From the NCBI GenBank assembly GCA_013329175.1, contig DUKR01000122.1, positions 1 to 12,959 of the forward strand: DNA of 12,959 nt, written 5' to 3'. Positions within the stretch are counted from its first letter, which is position 1, and each line of letters begins with the position of its first letter. This document shows, one piece after another, positions 1 through 5,667 of this stretch. The translations under genes and the position numbers were made by a program. Source of the stretch: Candidatus Woesearchaeota archaeon (GTDB lineage: Archaea > Nanobdellota > Nanobdellia > Woesearchaeales > UBA11716). The notes under the pieces are model-generated. The model ran no database searches. It was not told where the DNA came from and saw only the letters and a program-made list of their open reading frames with translations.

Positions 1-74
1 GTACTTTTTCAAAGTTCTCTTCACTTTTCTTTTCCCCCTTGGAATTTCAAAGTGCACTATGCCCTACAACAAAC

Positions 75-82
75 TTTAAATA
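75..82 (+). promoter_or_regulatory. TATA box of the pyr operon promoter
   Basis: TTTAAATA is centred about 29 nt upstream of the ATG at 108. Archaeal transcription starts about 25-30 nt downstream of the TATA centre, so the pyrC message should begin at or very near its start codon. No Shine-Dalgarno sequence precedes the ATG, which fits a leaderless transcript. Confidence 0.65.
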
Positions 83-107
83 TCCTCCACCCGCCCTTTT
101 CCCATCA

Positions 108-1310
108 ATGAAATCAATCCTTATCATCAACGGCAGGGTATTCTCCCAAGGCAAGGTACATGAGAAGAATATCCTCATTGAGAATGACAGGATACGGGCA
201 GTGACAGATGAGAGGCCGACAGTTGATACTATCATTGACGCCAAAGGCCTCCTCATCCTTCCTGGAATAATTGACCTTCACGTCCATCTCAGGGAGCCTG
301 GCGACACCCACAAGGAAGATTTCCTGACGGGCTCACGGGCGGCAGCAGCCGGAGGGGTTACAACAATGTTTGACATGCCAAACACCAGGCCACCCACAAC
401 AAAGGAGGAATATCTCACTCAAAAGGAGCAATTGGCAAAAAAGTGCATTATCAACATAGGCCATCATTTCTGTGCAACGCCAAACAATGCCGAAGAGATA
501 CGCAAGGTGAACAAGAGGATTGGCTTTGTCAAGATATACATGAACGAGACAACGGGAAACCTCCTCTTCGACAAAGACGAGAGCCTGAAGGCAATCTGCG
601 AAGCAGCAGACAGGATTGCGGTGCATGCTGAAGGCGGCTCAGTCGAGAAGATCATCACGCTCTTCAGAAGTATTGATAGCAAAAAGAAACTCCTCTACCT
701 CTGCCATATTTCAGAAAGGGCCGAGCTTGAGGTGATAGCAAAGTACAAGAGGGCAAACATCTTAGCCGAGGTGACGCCACACCACCTTTTCCTCACCAAA
801 GACGACGTGAAAGGAGGATTCCAGGTGATGAAGCCTCCCCTCAAATCAAAGGAGGATGTTGATGCGCTGTGGAAAGGGATTGACTCAGGCATTATCACAA
901 CGATAGGCACTGACCACGCTCCCCATACCATTGAGGAAAAAAAGAGCGAGCATCCACCCTACGGCGTCCCTGGGCTTGAGACCTCACTTCCCCTCATGCT
1001 TAATACCGTGCATGAGAAGAGAATCACCCTGAAGAAAGCCGTTGAGCTTATGTGCGAGAACCCTGCAAGGATACTCAAACTCAACAAAGGGAAAGTCGAG
1101 GAAGGCTTTGACGCAGATATGGTCTTTGTCGACATGGAAATGACAAGAGAAGTGCGAAACCAGGAGCTGCAAACCAAATGCGGCTGGAGCCCCTTTGCGG
1201 GCCTGAAGCTTAAGGGATGGCCTATAAAGACCATGGTTGGCGGAAACATTATATATGATGAGGGAAAGTTCAATGACATTAAGGGAAAGGCGGTGGTCTG
1301 CAATGAATAA
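108..1310 (+). CDS. pyrC: Dihydroorotase (class I type), PyrC
   Basis: Catalyses the reversible cyclisation of N-carbamoyl-aspartate to dihydroorotate, the third step of de novo UMP synthesis, in the cytoplasm. The 400-residue product has the amidohydrolase metal site: H58 and H60 in the DLHVHLREPG motif, K142 in VKIYMNETTG (the likely carboxylated lysine), H173 in AVHAEGG, H200 in LCHIS and D269 in GTDHAPHT. Substrate-binding FDMPNT lies at 88-93. The length suits class I dihydroorotases. I chose the ATG at 108 rather than an in-frame TTG at 39, because the protein then begins with the usual family N-terminus and the TATA box lies 29 nt upstream, where it belongs for a leaderless message. 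The 3' end overlaps pyrE by 8 nt, so pyrC heads a pyrC-pyrE-pyrF operon. No pyrB, pyrI or carAB is visible. Confidence 0.95.
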   Translation: MKSILIINGRVFSQGKVHEKNILIENDRIRAVTDERPTVDTIIDAKGLLILPGIIDLHVHLREPGDTHKEDFLTGSRAAAAGGVTTMFDMPNTRPPTTKEEYLTQKEQLAKKCIINIGHHFCATPNNAEEIRKVNKRIGFVKIYMNETTGNLLFDKDESLKAICEAADRIAVHAEGGSVEKIITLFRSIDSKKKLLYLCHISERAELEVIAKYKRANILAEVTPHHLFLTKDDVKGGFQVMKPPLKSKEDVDALWKGIDSGIITTIGTDHAPHTIEEKKSEHPPYGVPGLETSLPLMLNTVHEKRITLKKAVELMCENPARILKLNKGKVEEGFDADMVFVDMEMTREVRNQELQTKCGWSPFAGLKLKGWPIKTMVGGNIIYDEGKFNDIKGKAVVCNE

Positions 1311-1899
1311 GGCAGTCATGAAGGCATTGGTGGATGTCAATGCGGTCAAGTTCGGAATATTCAAGCTTGCATCAGGAAGGATAAGCCCAATATACATAGA
1401 CTTAAGGATCCTACCTTCCTACCCAAAAGAGTTCGGGAGCATAATGGATGCATTCGGAAAGCTGGTGAGTGGCCTTGATGTAGATGTTGTTGCAGGGGCT
1501 GAGACTGCGGGGATTCCTCTAGCAACAGCAATTGCAATCAAGACGGGTCTTCCCATGGTCTATGTCAGGAGAAGGCCAAAAGGCTACGGTACAGGAAGCA
1601 TGATTGAAGGAGTCCTTGAGCAGGGCAAGAAAGTTGTCCTGATAGATGATATCATCACAAACGGAGGTTCAAAGTTCAGGTTCATAGACGGGCTCAAGGA
1701 GGCAGGGGGCCAGGTGAAAGACGTTGCCGTGGTCCTTGACCGTAATCAGGGAGGAAGCGAGATGCTTGAAGCAGAAGGCATATCCCTGCATGCCCTTGTC
1801 AGCCTGAAGGATCTGCTTGCCTATATGCATGGGGAAGGAGTTGTCGATCAGGAGAGATATGACCAGGTCATGAGCTATCTCTCCCAGAAAGAAGAATAG
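1303..1899 (+). CDS. pyrE: Orotate phosphoribosyltransferase, PyrE
   Basis: Joins orotate to PRPP to give orotidine 5'-monophosphate. The 198-residue protein has the orotate-binding stretch FKLASGRISPIYID (20-33), a basic loop RRRPKGYG (89-96) matching the family's catalytic lysine loop, and the PRPP-binding motif VVLIDDIITNGG (111-122) with acidic pair D115-D116. The length is normal for archaeal OPRTs. The start at 1303 overlaps the end of pyrC by 8 nt and is preceded by GGTGG six nt upstream, a fair Shine-Dalgarno sequence lying within pyrC. A further in-frame ATG at 1318 is possible but lies farther from that site. Only 4 nt separate this gene from pyrF, so translation is probably coupled along the operon. 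Confidence 0.94.
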   Translation: MNKAVMKALVDVNAVKFGIFKLASGRISPIYIDLRILPSYPKEFGSIMDAFGKLVSGLDVDVVAGAETAGIPLATAIAIKTGLPMVYVRRRPKGYGTGSMIEGVLEQGKKVVLIDDIITNGGSKFRFIDGLKEAGGQVKDVAVVLDRNQGGSEMLEAEGISLHALVSLKDLLAYMHGEGVVDQERYDQVMSYLSQKEE

Positions 1900-1903
1900 A
1901 AGC

Positions 1904-2605
1904 ATGGCAATCATTCCAAGTGACAGGAGCATCATCCCCTCCTGCGACGTTGATTCTCTTGAAAGGCTCAAAGAGTTAGTTGAGGCCACGGGTGACATTG
2001 AGGAGATTGGCGGCTACAAGATAGGATTCACCTTAGTCATCCCGTTCGGCATGAAAGCGGTAATCAATACCATTCGCATGCTTTCTGGCAAGCCCATCAT
2101 CTACGACCATCAGAAGGCAGCGACGGACATCCCTGATGTCGGAGCAGGATTCATGCGAGCCTGTGCTGGCGCTGATGCAGTCATCCTTTTTCCTGCAATG
2201 GGCCCTGAGACCCTGAAAGCATGGGTTGCAGCAGCAAAGGAAGAAAACATGCCAGTCATAGTCGGAGGAGAGATGACCCATAAGGCGTATCTGGCAAAAG
2301 ACGGCGGCTTCGTCAGCGATGATGCTCCTGAAAAAATGTACAGCCTTGCTGCAAAGCTTGGCGTGGCCGACTTTGTCGTTCCAGGCAACAAGCCAGAGCG
2401 CATTGCTCACTACAAGAGAATTATTGAATCCTGCGGAATTTCTCCTACGTTCTACTCGCCAGGCCTTGTTGCGCAGGGCGGCTCAGCCGCCAAGGCAGCA
2501 AAAGCCGCAGGCAGGCGGTGGCATGCCATCGTCGGAAGAGGCATCTATGATGCGCCCGACATGAGGAAGGCAGCAGCGGAGCTTGCAAAAGCATTGAAGC
2601 AGTGA
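1904..2605 (+). CDS. pyrF: Orotidine 5'-phosphate decarboxylase, PyrF
   Basis: Decarboxylates OMP to UMP, the last step of the pathway begun by the two upstream genes. The 233-residue TIM-barrel protein shows an early aspartate in SCDVD (D15), a lysine in YKIG (K39), the catalytic region YDHQKAATDIPD (67-78), a phosphate-binding loop SPGLVAQGG and the late VGRGIY motif. The catalytic region is unusual. Most OMP decarboxylases have D-x-K-x-x-D-I, whereas here the acidic and lysine residues are spaced D68-x2-K71-x3-D75-I. The operon position and the rest of the fold make the assignment safe, and the variant looks like a divergent archaeal subgroup rather than damage. The stop codon at 2603 is followed directly by the next promoter region, so the operon appears to end here. 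Confidence 0.92.
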   Translation: MAIIPSDRSIIPSCDVDSLERLKELVEATGDIEEIGGYKIGFTLVIPFGMKAVINTIRMLSGKPIIYDHQKAATDIPDVGAGFMRACAGADAVILFPAMGPETLKAWVAAAKEENMPVIVGGEMTHKAYLAKDGGFVSDDAPEKMYSLAAKLGVADFVVPGNKPERIAHYKRIIESCGISPTFYSPGLVAQGGSAAKAAKAAGRRWHAIVGRGIYDAPDMRKAAAELAKALKQ

Positions 2606-2630
2606 CCATGGCGACGAGCAAATGGATTTT

Positions 2631-2703
2631 CCGACGGTATAAATGCGAAAGTTTTTTATACTAGCTTCTCGGGAATGCATAACATCACCGTCGGGAACCG
2701 ACG
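2631..2703 (+). promoter_or_regulatory. Promoter and hairpin leader of the small basic protein operon
   Basis: A strong TATA-like element, TTTTTTATA at 2652-2660, should direct a start near 2680-2687; a second weaker TATAAAT lies at 2638-2644. Around the predicted start is a perfect hairpin, CGTCGG (2689-2694), loop GAA, CCGACG (2698-2703). A further copy of the arm, CCGACGG, sits upstream of the TATA box at 2631-2637. The three copies flanking the promoter could be a repressor-binding operator, or the hairpin could protect the 5' end of the message. The sequence alone cannot separate these options. Confidence 0.5.
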
Positions 2704-2727
2704 AGAGCGAGAGCAAGCGAAAGGATA

Positions 2728-2841
2728 ATGGCAAATAATTCATCAGAAATGTTCGGCAATGCAGGGCTGAGTTCTTCAATGGTTGTATTCATATTTGCAC
2801 ATACGCTCACAACAAGGTGTGCAGTGATTGCAAACAACTAA
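2728..2841 (+). CDS. Possible 37-residue leader peptide or small protein
   Basis: An ATG at 2728 opens 37 codons ending in TAA at 2839, only 2 nt before the Shine-Dalgarno sequence of the next gene. The product would begin MANNSSEMFGNAG, have a short hydrophobic centre (MVVFIFA) and end AVIANN. It resembles no family I recognise. The purine-rich AAAGGA upstream is only 2 nt from the ATG, which is too close for a normal ribosome binding site, so translation is doubtful. Its tight abutment to the next gene would suit a leader peptide or coupled translation. The same stretch may simply be 5' untranslated RNA: it also contains two mutually exclusive stems, TGCACA (2796-2801) with TGTGCA (2818-2823), and TTTGCA (2794-2799) with TGCAAA (2829-2834). 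Confidence 0.25.
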   Translation: MANNSSEMFGNAGLSSSMVVFIFAHTLTTRCAVIANN

Positions 2842-2859
2842 AAGGGGTGCTAAACCAAA

Positions 2860-3117
2860 ATGGCAGAAGTGTTAGTGAAGTGTGGCATTAAGAGGGAGCC
2901 AGGCTACCTCTATTTTGTCGACAAGAAAGGAAATGCTGCACGTGTCCCCATGGCACGAGCAGGGCAGAAGTCAAGCAAGAAGCAGGAGGCGCTGGTCAAG
3001 GCAGGCGTCAAGAGAGAGACAGGTTACCTGTACTTTATCGACAAGAAGGGTAACATCGCCAGAGCCAAGATGGCCCGTGGCGGCAAGAAATCCGGTGCAA
3101 AAAAAGGAGGTAAATAA
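2860..3117 (+). CDS. Small basic protein of two 40-residue tandem repeats, function unknown
   Basis: The 85-residue protein is an internal duplication with an exact 40-residue period. Residues 3-42 and 43-82 align without gaps and share (E)xLVKxGxKRExGYLYF(V/I)DKKGN, then AR and MAR. Each unit reads as a short beta-rich module (GYLYF, then a DKKGN turn) followed by a basic linker, and the C-terminus ends in a Lys/Gly-rich tail. The high lysine/arginine content suggests binding to DNA, RNA or ribosomes, but that is inference. I recall similar GYLYF-DK-G-N sequences as uncharacterised short proteins and cannot name a family. The start is well supported by GGGGTG at 2844-2849, 10 nt before the ATG. 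The gene follows a strong promoter and is directly followed by an even smaller lysine-rich gene whose Shine-Dalgarno sequence lies within its last codons. Confidence 0.85.
   Translation: MAEVLVKCGIKREPGYLYFVDKKGNAARVPMARAGQKSSKKQEALVKAGVKRETGYLYFIDKKGNIARAKMARGGKKSGAKKGGK
2866..3105 (+). repeat. Tandem duplication of a 120-bp coding unit
   Basis: Codons 3-42 and 43-82 of the small basic protein are two copies of one unit with period exactly 120 bp. The copies have diverged at many third positions while the core peptide (KRExGYLYFxDKKGN) is kept. This indicates an old duplication held by selection on the protein rather than a recent DNA repeat. Confidence 0.8.
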
Positions 3118-3119
3118 CA

Positions 3120-3188
3120 ATGCCAGCAAAAAAGAAAGCTGCTAAAAAGAAAGCAGGCAAGAAGAAGGCCGCAAAGAAGAAGAGATAA
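3120..3188 (+). CDS. 22-residue lysine/alanine-rich peptide, linker-histone-tail-like
   Basis: After an initial MPA the protein is four KKK blocks separated by AA, AG and AA, ending in Arg, giving a five-residue period (KKKAA, KKKAG, KKKAA, KKKR). Composition and spacing resemble the C-terminal tails of linker histones and bacterial H1-like or HU-tail proteins, so nonspecific binding and neutralisation of DNA or RNA is the natural guess. It has no globular domain. The ORF is too short for most gene callers, but it has the best ribosome binding site of the plus-strand half: GGAGGT at 3106-3111, 8 nt before the ATG and inside the end of the preceding gene. It lies 2 nt after that gene's stop and directly before a T-rich terminator. 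It is therefore probably co-transcribed and translated with the duplicated basic protein. The alternative is a chance A-rich run. Confidence 0.6.
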   Translation: MPAKKKAAKKKAGKKKAAKKKR

Positions 3189-3235
3189 TTTCTTCTTTTT
3201 TTTCATCTTTGATTTTTTTTATTTTCTCTTTTTCT
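3173..3235 (+). terminator. T-rich terminator of the small basic protein operon
   Basis: Directly after the stop at 3186 comes TTTCTTCTTTTTTTT, then further T runs to about 3230. The AAGAAG purines at the end of the coding region can pair with the CTTCTT that follows to give a weak stem before the T run. Oligo-T tracts like this terminate archaeal transcription, and the next gene has its own promoter about 50 nt further on. Confidence 0.6.
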
Positions 3236-3280
3236 CATCAAACCATGTCAGAAGTGACGATGCAGAAGTTGTCATAACAC

Positions 3281-3288
3281 ATTAAAAG
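3281..3288 (+). promoter_or_regulatory. TATA box for the small membrane protein
   Basis: ATTAAAAG is centred about 27 nt before the ATG at 3311, consistent with a leaderless message starting at that codon. A weak AGGGA at 3302-3306 is too close to the start to be a convincing ribosome binding site. Confidence 0.5.
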
Positions 3289-3310
3289 AGCAGATGATTA
3301 ACAGGGAATC

Positions 3311-3640
3311 ATGCGAATCATTCTGAAAAGCGGCATACTTCTACCCCTTGCGCTCTTCTTAGCTTCAGTCATCATGGTCATCATTGGCATTGTGCTTAGC
3401 GTCACGCTCATCTTCGCGCTCATCGGGATACCACTGATCATCATAGGGGCTATCCTGTTTATCTTCAGTATTATCATTGGCATTATTTCTCTCGTCGGTG
3501 GAGGCGCTGCGCTTCTGCAGACATTGGCTTCATCGCTGTTCCCCAGAAAGAAAAAAAAAGAGGAGGCGAAACAGAAGAAGAAGACGCACAAAAAGAAAGT
3601 GATTGATGTTGAAGAGAAAAATGGCGTGTATGAGCCATGA
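3311..3640 (+). CDS. Small membrane protein with two hydrophobic segments and a lysine-rich tail
   Basis: The protein has 109 residues and an unknown family. Residues 7-35 and about 38-70 are almost wholly hydrophobic and very rich in isoleucine and leucine, giving two membrane segments joined by a tight turn at about 37-40. They are followed by a glycine-rich patch (VGGGAALL) and, from residue 77, a charged tail containing RKKKK, KKK and HKKK clusters and ending VIDVEEKNGVYEP. By the positive-inside rule the tail should be cytoplasmic, with the short N-terminus (MRIILK) on the same side. No catalytic motif is visible, so a membrane anchor or scaffold that touches nucleic acid or acidic proteins is only a guess. 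The gene stands alone between a terminator and a convergent operon. Confidence 0.7.
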   Translation: MRIILKSGILLPLALFLASVIMVIIGIVLSVTLIFALIGIPLIIIGAILFIFSIIIGIISLVGGGAALLQTLASSLFPRKKKKEEAKQKKKTHKKKVIDVEEKNGVYEP

Positions 3641-3658
3641 GGAACGCAGCCAGGGGGT

Positions 3659-3678
3659 GTTTTCTTTTGTTGCTGTTA
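3659..3678 (+). terminator. Possible T-rich terminator between convergent genes
   Basis: The 40-nt gap between the membrane protein gene and the convergent HAD gene holds a T-rich tract with TTTTCTTTT and no strong stem. It would suit archaeal termination of the plus-strand message. Confidence 0.3.
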
Positions 3679-3680
3679 CT

Positions 3681-4394
3681 TCAGATTCGCTGGTATAAAG
3701 CTTCGCTCTCGGCGGATTTTTTTGACGTTTTCTCTATGATGCCCAGCAGTTCCGAAACGTCAGAAAGGTCATGGTCAGCGCCGCTCGCCTTCACTGAAGG
3801 GTTTCCGTAGCGCGCAAATGCCGTCTGCATCCCTAAGAGTTTTGCTCCCTTGATGTCACGCGCCGGCCAGTCACCAACCATCAGGCATTCGCTAGCCGCT
3901 GCTCCAAGCGCCTCTATCGCCTTCTCAAAGGGCTTTCGCGAAGGCTTAAGCTCCTGTGTGTCATTGAAGGTGATGACAACATCAAAGAAGTCAGCAAGCT
4001 TCATTGCCGTGAGCCGTATCCACGCCTTCAGCTGCGGAGCATCGGTAACTATTGCAAGCTTCAGCCCCCTTTGCTTAAGCTCAAGGAGCGTCCGATAGAC
4101 ATGGGGATAGGGCTCAAGGAATCCTGCACGGACTCTCCGATAGGCAACAACGCCGCTTGCGATGATGCGATAGTCCACCTGAAGTTTCGTCGCCTTCAGG
4201 AATTTCTGGAATATGAGTGGCTCCTCAAGGCCATACATATCATATAGCCTGAACAGCTCCTCCATCGCCCTCTCTTTCTCTATGCCAAGGCCCGCATCTA
4301 TCATTGCAGACACTGCCGCCTCGCAGCTCATACGCTTCATCTTCATGAAGTCTATAAGCGTATTGTCCAGATCAAAAAGCACTGCGCGTATCAT
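3681..4394 (-). CDS. HAD-superfamily phosphatase/hydrolase
   Basis: The 237-residue protein has the four HAD motifs in order: motif I DLDNT with nucleophile D8 and acid/base D10; motif II VTD with T117; motif III lysine in ELKPSRKPF (K150 or K154); and motif IV VGDWPARD with metal-binding D175 and D180. A helical cap of about 70 residues sits between motifs I and II (C1 type), as in phosphoglycolate and haloacid-dehalogenase-like phosphatases. The substrate cannot be read from the sequence; a small phosphorylated metabolite or nucleotide is likely. The start codon overlaps the stop of the upstream HIT gene by 4 nt (ATGA), so it is the last gene of a HIT-HIT-HAD operon. The partners suggest work on nucleotides or phosphoryl compounds, which is inference. 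Confidence 0.85.
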   Translation of the reverse strand: MIRAVLFDLDNTLIDFMKMKRMSCEAAVSAMIDAGLGIEKERAMEELFRLYDMYGLEEPLIFQKFLKATKLQVDYRIIASGVVAYRRVRAGFLEPYPHVYRTLLELKQRGLKLAIVTDAPQLKAWIRLTAMKLADFFDVVITFNDTQELKPSRKPFEKAIEALGAAASECLMVGDWPARDIKGAKLLGMQTAFARYGNPSVKASGADHDLSDVSELLGIIEKTSKKSAESEALYQRI

Positions 4395-4921
4395 GGTATC
4401 CTCTTTAGCTGGTTCACCAGGTAATTCTCCTCATCAGCAATGACTTCGCCGCCGCTTTTAGGCTTTTGCTTCTGGCCTGATTGCGCCGCTCCCGGAAGGG
4501 GCATGGAATCAACCACTTCTTTCACCTTGAGCTCAACCGTTGACATCTCCTCTTCGGTCAGCTGCCTTGGCTCCCATGAGAGCTTTACGTTGTCTCCCTC
4601 TCTGCGTGGAATGACCTGCAGCATGGCATGGGGCACCAGTTGTCCTGCAGTGATGCCATTAGCGAGGAATATATTGGTTCCCTGGATGTCAAGTGACTCA
4701 AAAATGGATGTTGAAACCTTGTTCGCCATGGCGAACAGCTTTCCCACAAGCGCGTTAGGAACCTGCTCAATGATAGTATGATGCTTCTTGGGAAAGACAA
4801 ACGTGTGCCCAGGCGCAGCGCCGTTGAGGTCAAGGACTGCCATTATTTCGTCGTCCTCATACACTTTCTTTGACGGGATTGCCCCATCAACGATGCCGCA
4901 CAGGATGCAGTTGTCAGCCAT
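4391..4921 (-). CDS. HIT-domain protein B, catalytic histidine replaced by Met
   Basis: The HIT (histidine triad) fold of 176 residues covers about 1-115: CILC (C5, C8), the strand KVYEDDEIMAVLD, PGHTFVFPKKHH, TNIFLANG and VPHAMLQVIP. In HINT/GalT-like proteins the triad reads H-x-H-x-H or H-x-H-x-Q, with the middle His as the nucleophile. Here it is H98-A-M100-L-Q102, so the nucleophile is Met and the third position is Gln. C5, C8, H47 or H48, and H98 could still form the GalT-like zinc site. The protein therefore probably folds and may bind a nucleotide, but should not catalyse transfer through a His-nucleotide intermediate. Residues 118-176 form a charged, partly disordered tail. An in-frame ATG at 4987 exists, but the start at 4921 gives the standard HIT N-terminus and overlaps the upstream HIT gene by 8 nt. 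Confidence 0.85.
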   Translation of the reverse strand: MADNCILCGIVDGAIPSKKVYEDDEIMAVLDLNGAAPGHTFVFPKKHHTIIEQVPNALVGKLFAMANKVSTSIFESLDIQGTNIFLANGITAGQLVPHAMLQVIPRREGDNVKLSWEPRQLTEEEMSTVELKVKEVVDSMPLPGAAQSGQKQKPKSGGEVIADEENYLVNQLKRIP

Positions 4922-5636
4922 TTTTGGCAAGGAAATCTGCAATATCGTCAAGATTTCCTCCTCCTTTTTTCTGGCCTGTGTCTTCAAGTATGCCCTCTTC
5001 TGGCTTTTCTTCCTGCTGACGCTCAGGTGGGCCTGCTACGGGCTTATCATCCAGCGGGGGCTCAGCAGCGGCAGGCTTTGCCTCTTCCTTCTTTTTCTGC
5101 GGCACATACACCTGCTTTTGTGATGCAAGGGCCTCCCTGGTACCCATCCTCTCTCGGAGCCGCTCTGCCAGAGCATCAAGCTGCTTCTGGTTCAATTCCT
5201 GCTGTGGTATTACAAAGGATATGCCGTCTCCCTCGCTTCTCGGGATGACGTGAATCATGAAGTGCTGCGCCTTCTGTCCTGCTGCAGGGCCATTTGCGAC
5301 CAGTATGTTTGTCCCTTTCACCTCCAGCGCCCGAAGAAGGGCATTGGAAAGCAGCTTTGCCGTCACAAATAGCCCTTTGAGATCCTCCTCTGGAACCTGT
5401 GGCATTACGGTGTAATGCTCCCTTAGCATGAGAAGGATGTGTCCTGGGTTTGCGGGATTGATGTCAAGGATGGCAAGGCTTTTTGCGTCCTCATAGACGA
5501 CTTTGGCTGACACTTTCTTCGAGACTATCTGGCAGAAGATGCAGTGTTTTTTCTGGAACTCCTTTAATTCCTCAGGAGACATGCTCTTGAGCTTTTCCTT
5601 GAGCGCTTCAATGTCCTGTGGAGACTGCTGTTCCAT
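4914..5636 (-). CDS. HIT-domain protein A, catalytic histidine replaced by Met, long charged tail
   Basis: This 240-residue protein has a helical N-terminal stretch (about 5-30, SPEELKEFQKKH), a HIT domain (about 31-150) and a Pro/Glu/Lys-rich, probably disordered tail (about 175-240) ending in a short helix (DDIADFLAKNG). The HIT core is clear: CIFC (C32, C35), KVVYEDAKSLAILDINPANPGH, REHYT (H74), TNILVANG and AQHFMIHVIPR. The triad reads H125-F-M127-I-H129, so the middle nucleophilic His is Met, while C32, C35, H74 and H125 are all present as a possible zinc site. It is a paralogue of the next gene with the same substitution. Nucleotide binding without hydrolysis, or a scaffold role, is the most likely reading. 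It is the first gene of the operon, with its own TATA box and no Shine-Dalgarno sequence. Confidence 0.85.
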   Translation of the reverse strand: MEQQSPQDIEALKEKLKSMSPEELKEFQKKHCIFCQIVSKKVSAKVVYEDAKSLAILDINPANPGHILLMLREHYTVMPQVPEEDLKGLFVTAKLLSNALLRALEVKGTNILVANGPAAGQKAQHFMIHVIPRSEGDGISFVIPQQELNQKQLDALAERLRERMGTREALASQKQVYVPQKKKEEAKPAAAEPPLDDKPVAGPPERQQEEKPEEGILEDTGQKKGGGNLDDIADFLAKNG

Positions 5637-5658
5637 AATTCAGAATGAAGGAAGGGGC

Positions 5659-5667
5659 AATATAAAT
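5659..5667 (-). promoter_or_regulatory. TATA box of the HIT-HIT-HAD operon
   Basis: Read on the minus strand this is ATTTATATT, centred about 27 nt upstream of the ATG at 5636. Transcription should begin at the start codon, giving a leaderless message for the first HIT protein. Confidence 0.6.

Noticed and set aside
39..107. N-terminal extension of pyrC from an in-frame TTG
   Set aside because: It would place the TATA box inside the coding region, adds 23 residues unlike dihydroorotases, and the ATG at 108 gives the normal N-terminus.
1237..1302. Upstream in-frame ATG for pyrE inside pyrC
   Set aside because: The extra 22 residues are not OPRT-like and would overlap pyrC by 74 nt; the ATG at 1303 has a Shine-Dalgarno sequence.
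2483..2779. Minus-strand reading frame across the leader region
   Set aside because: It overlaps the end of pyrF antisense, is Ser/Leu/Cys-rich and has no promoter or ribosome binding site.
3099..3111. A7 run before GGAGG as a programmed frameshift fusing the two small basic genes
   Set aside because: The -1 frame meets a TAA at 3111-3113 immediately, so no fusion could form; the GGAGGT is simply the ribosome binding site of the next gene.
4922..4987. Longer start of the second HIT gene
   Set aside because: The extension is an out-of-frame reading of the tail of the upstream HIT gene; the family N-terminus begins at 4921.
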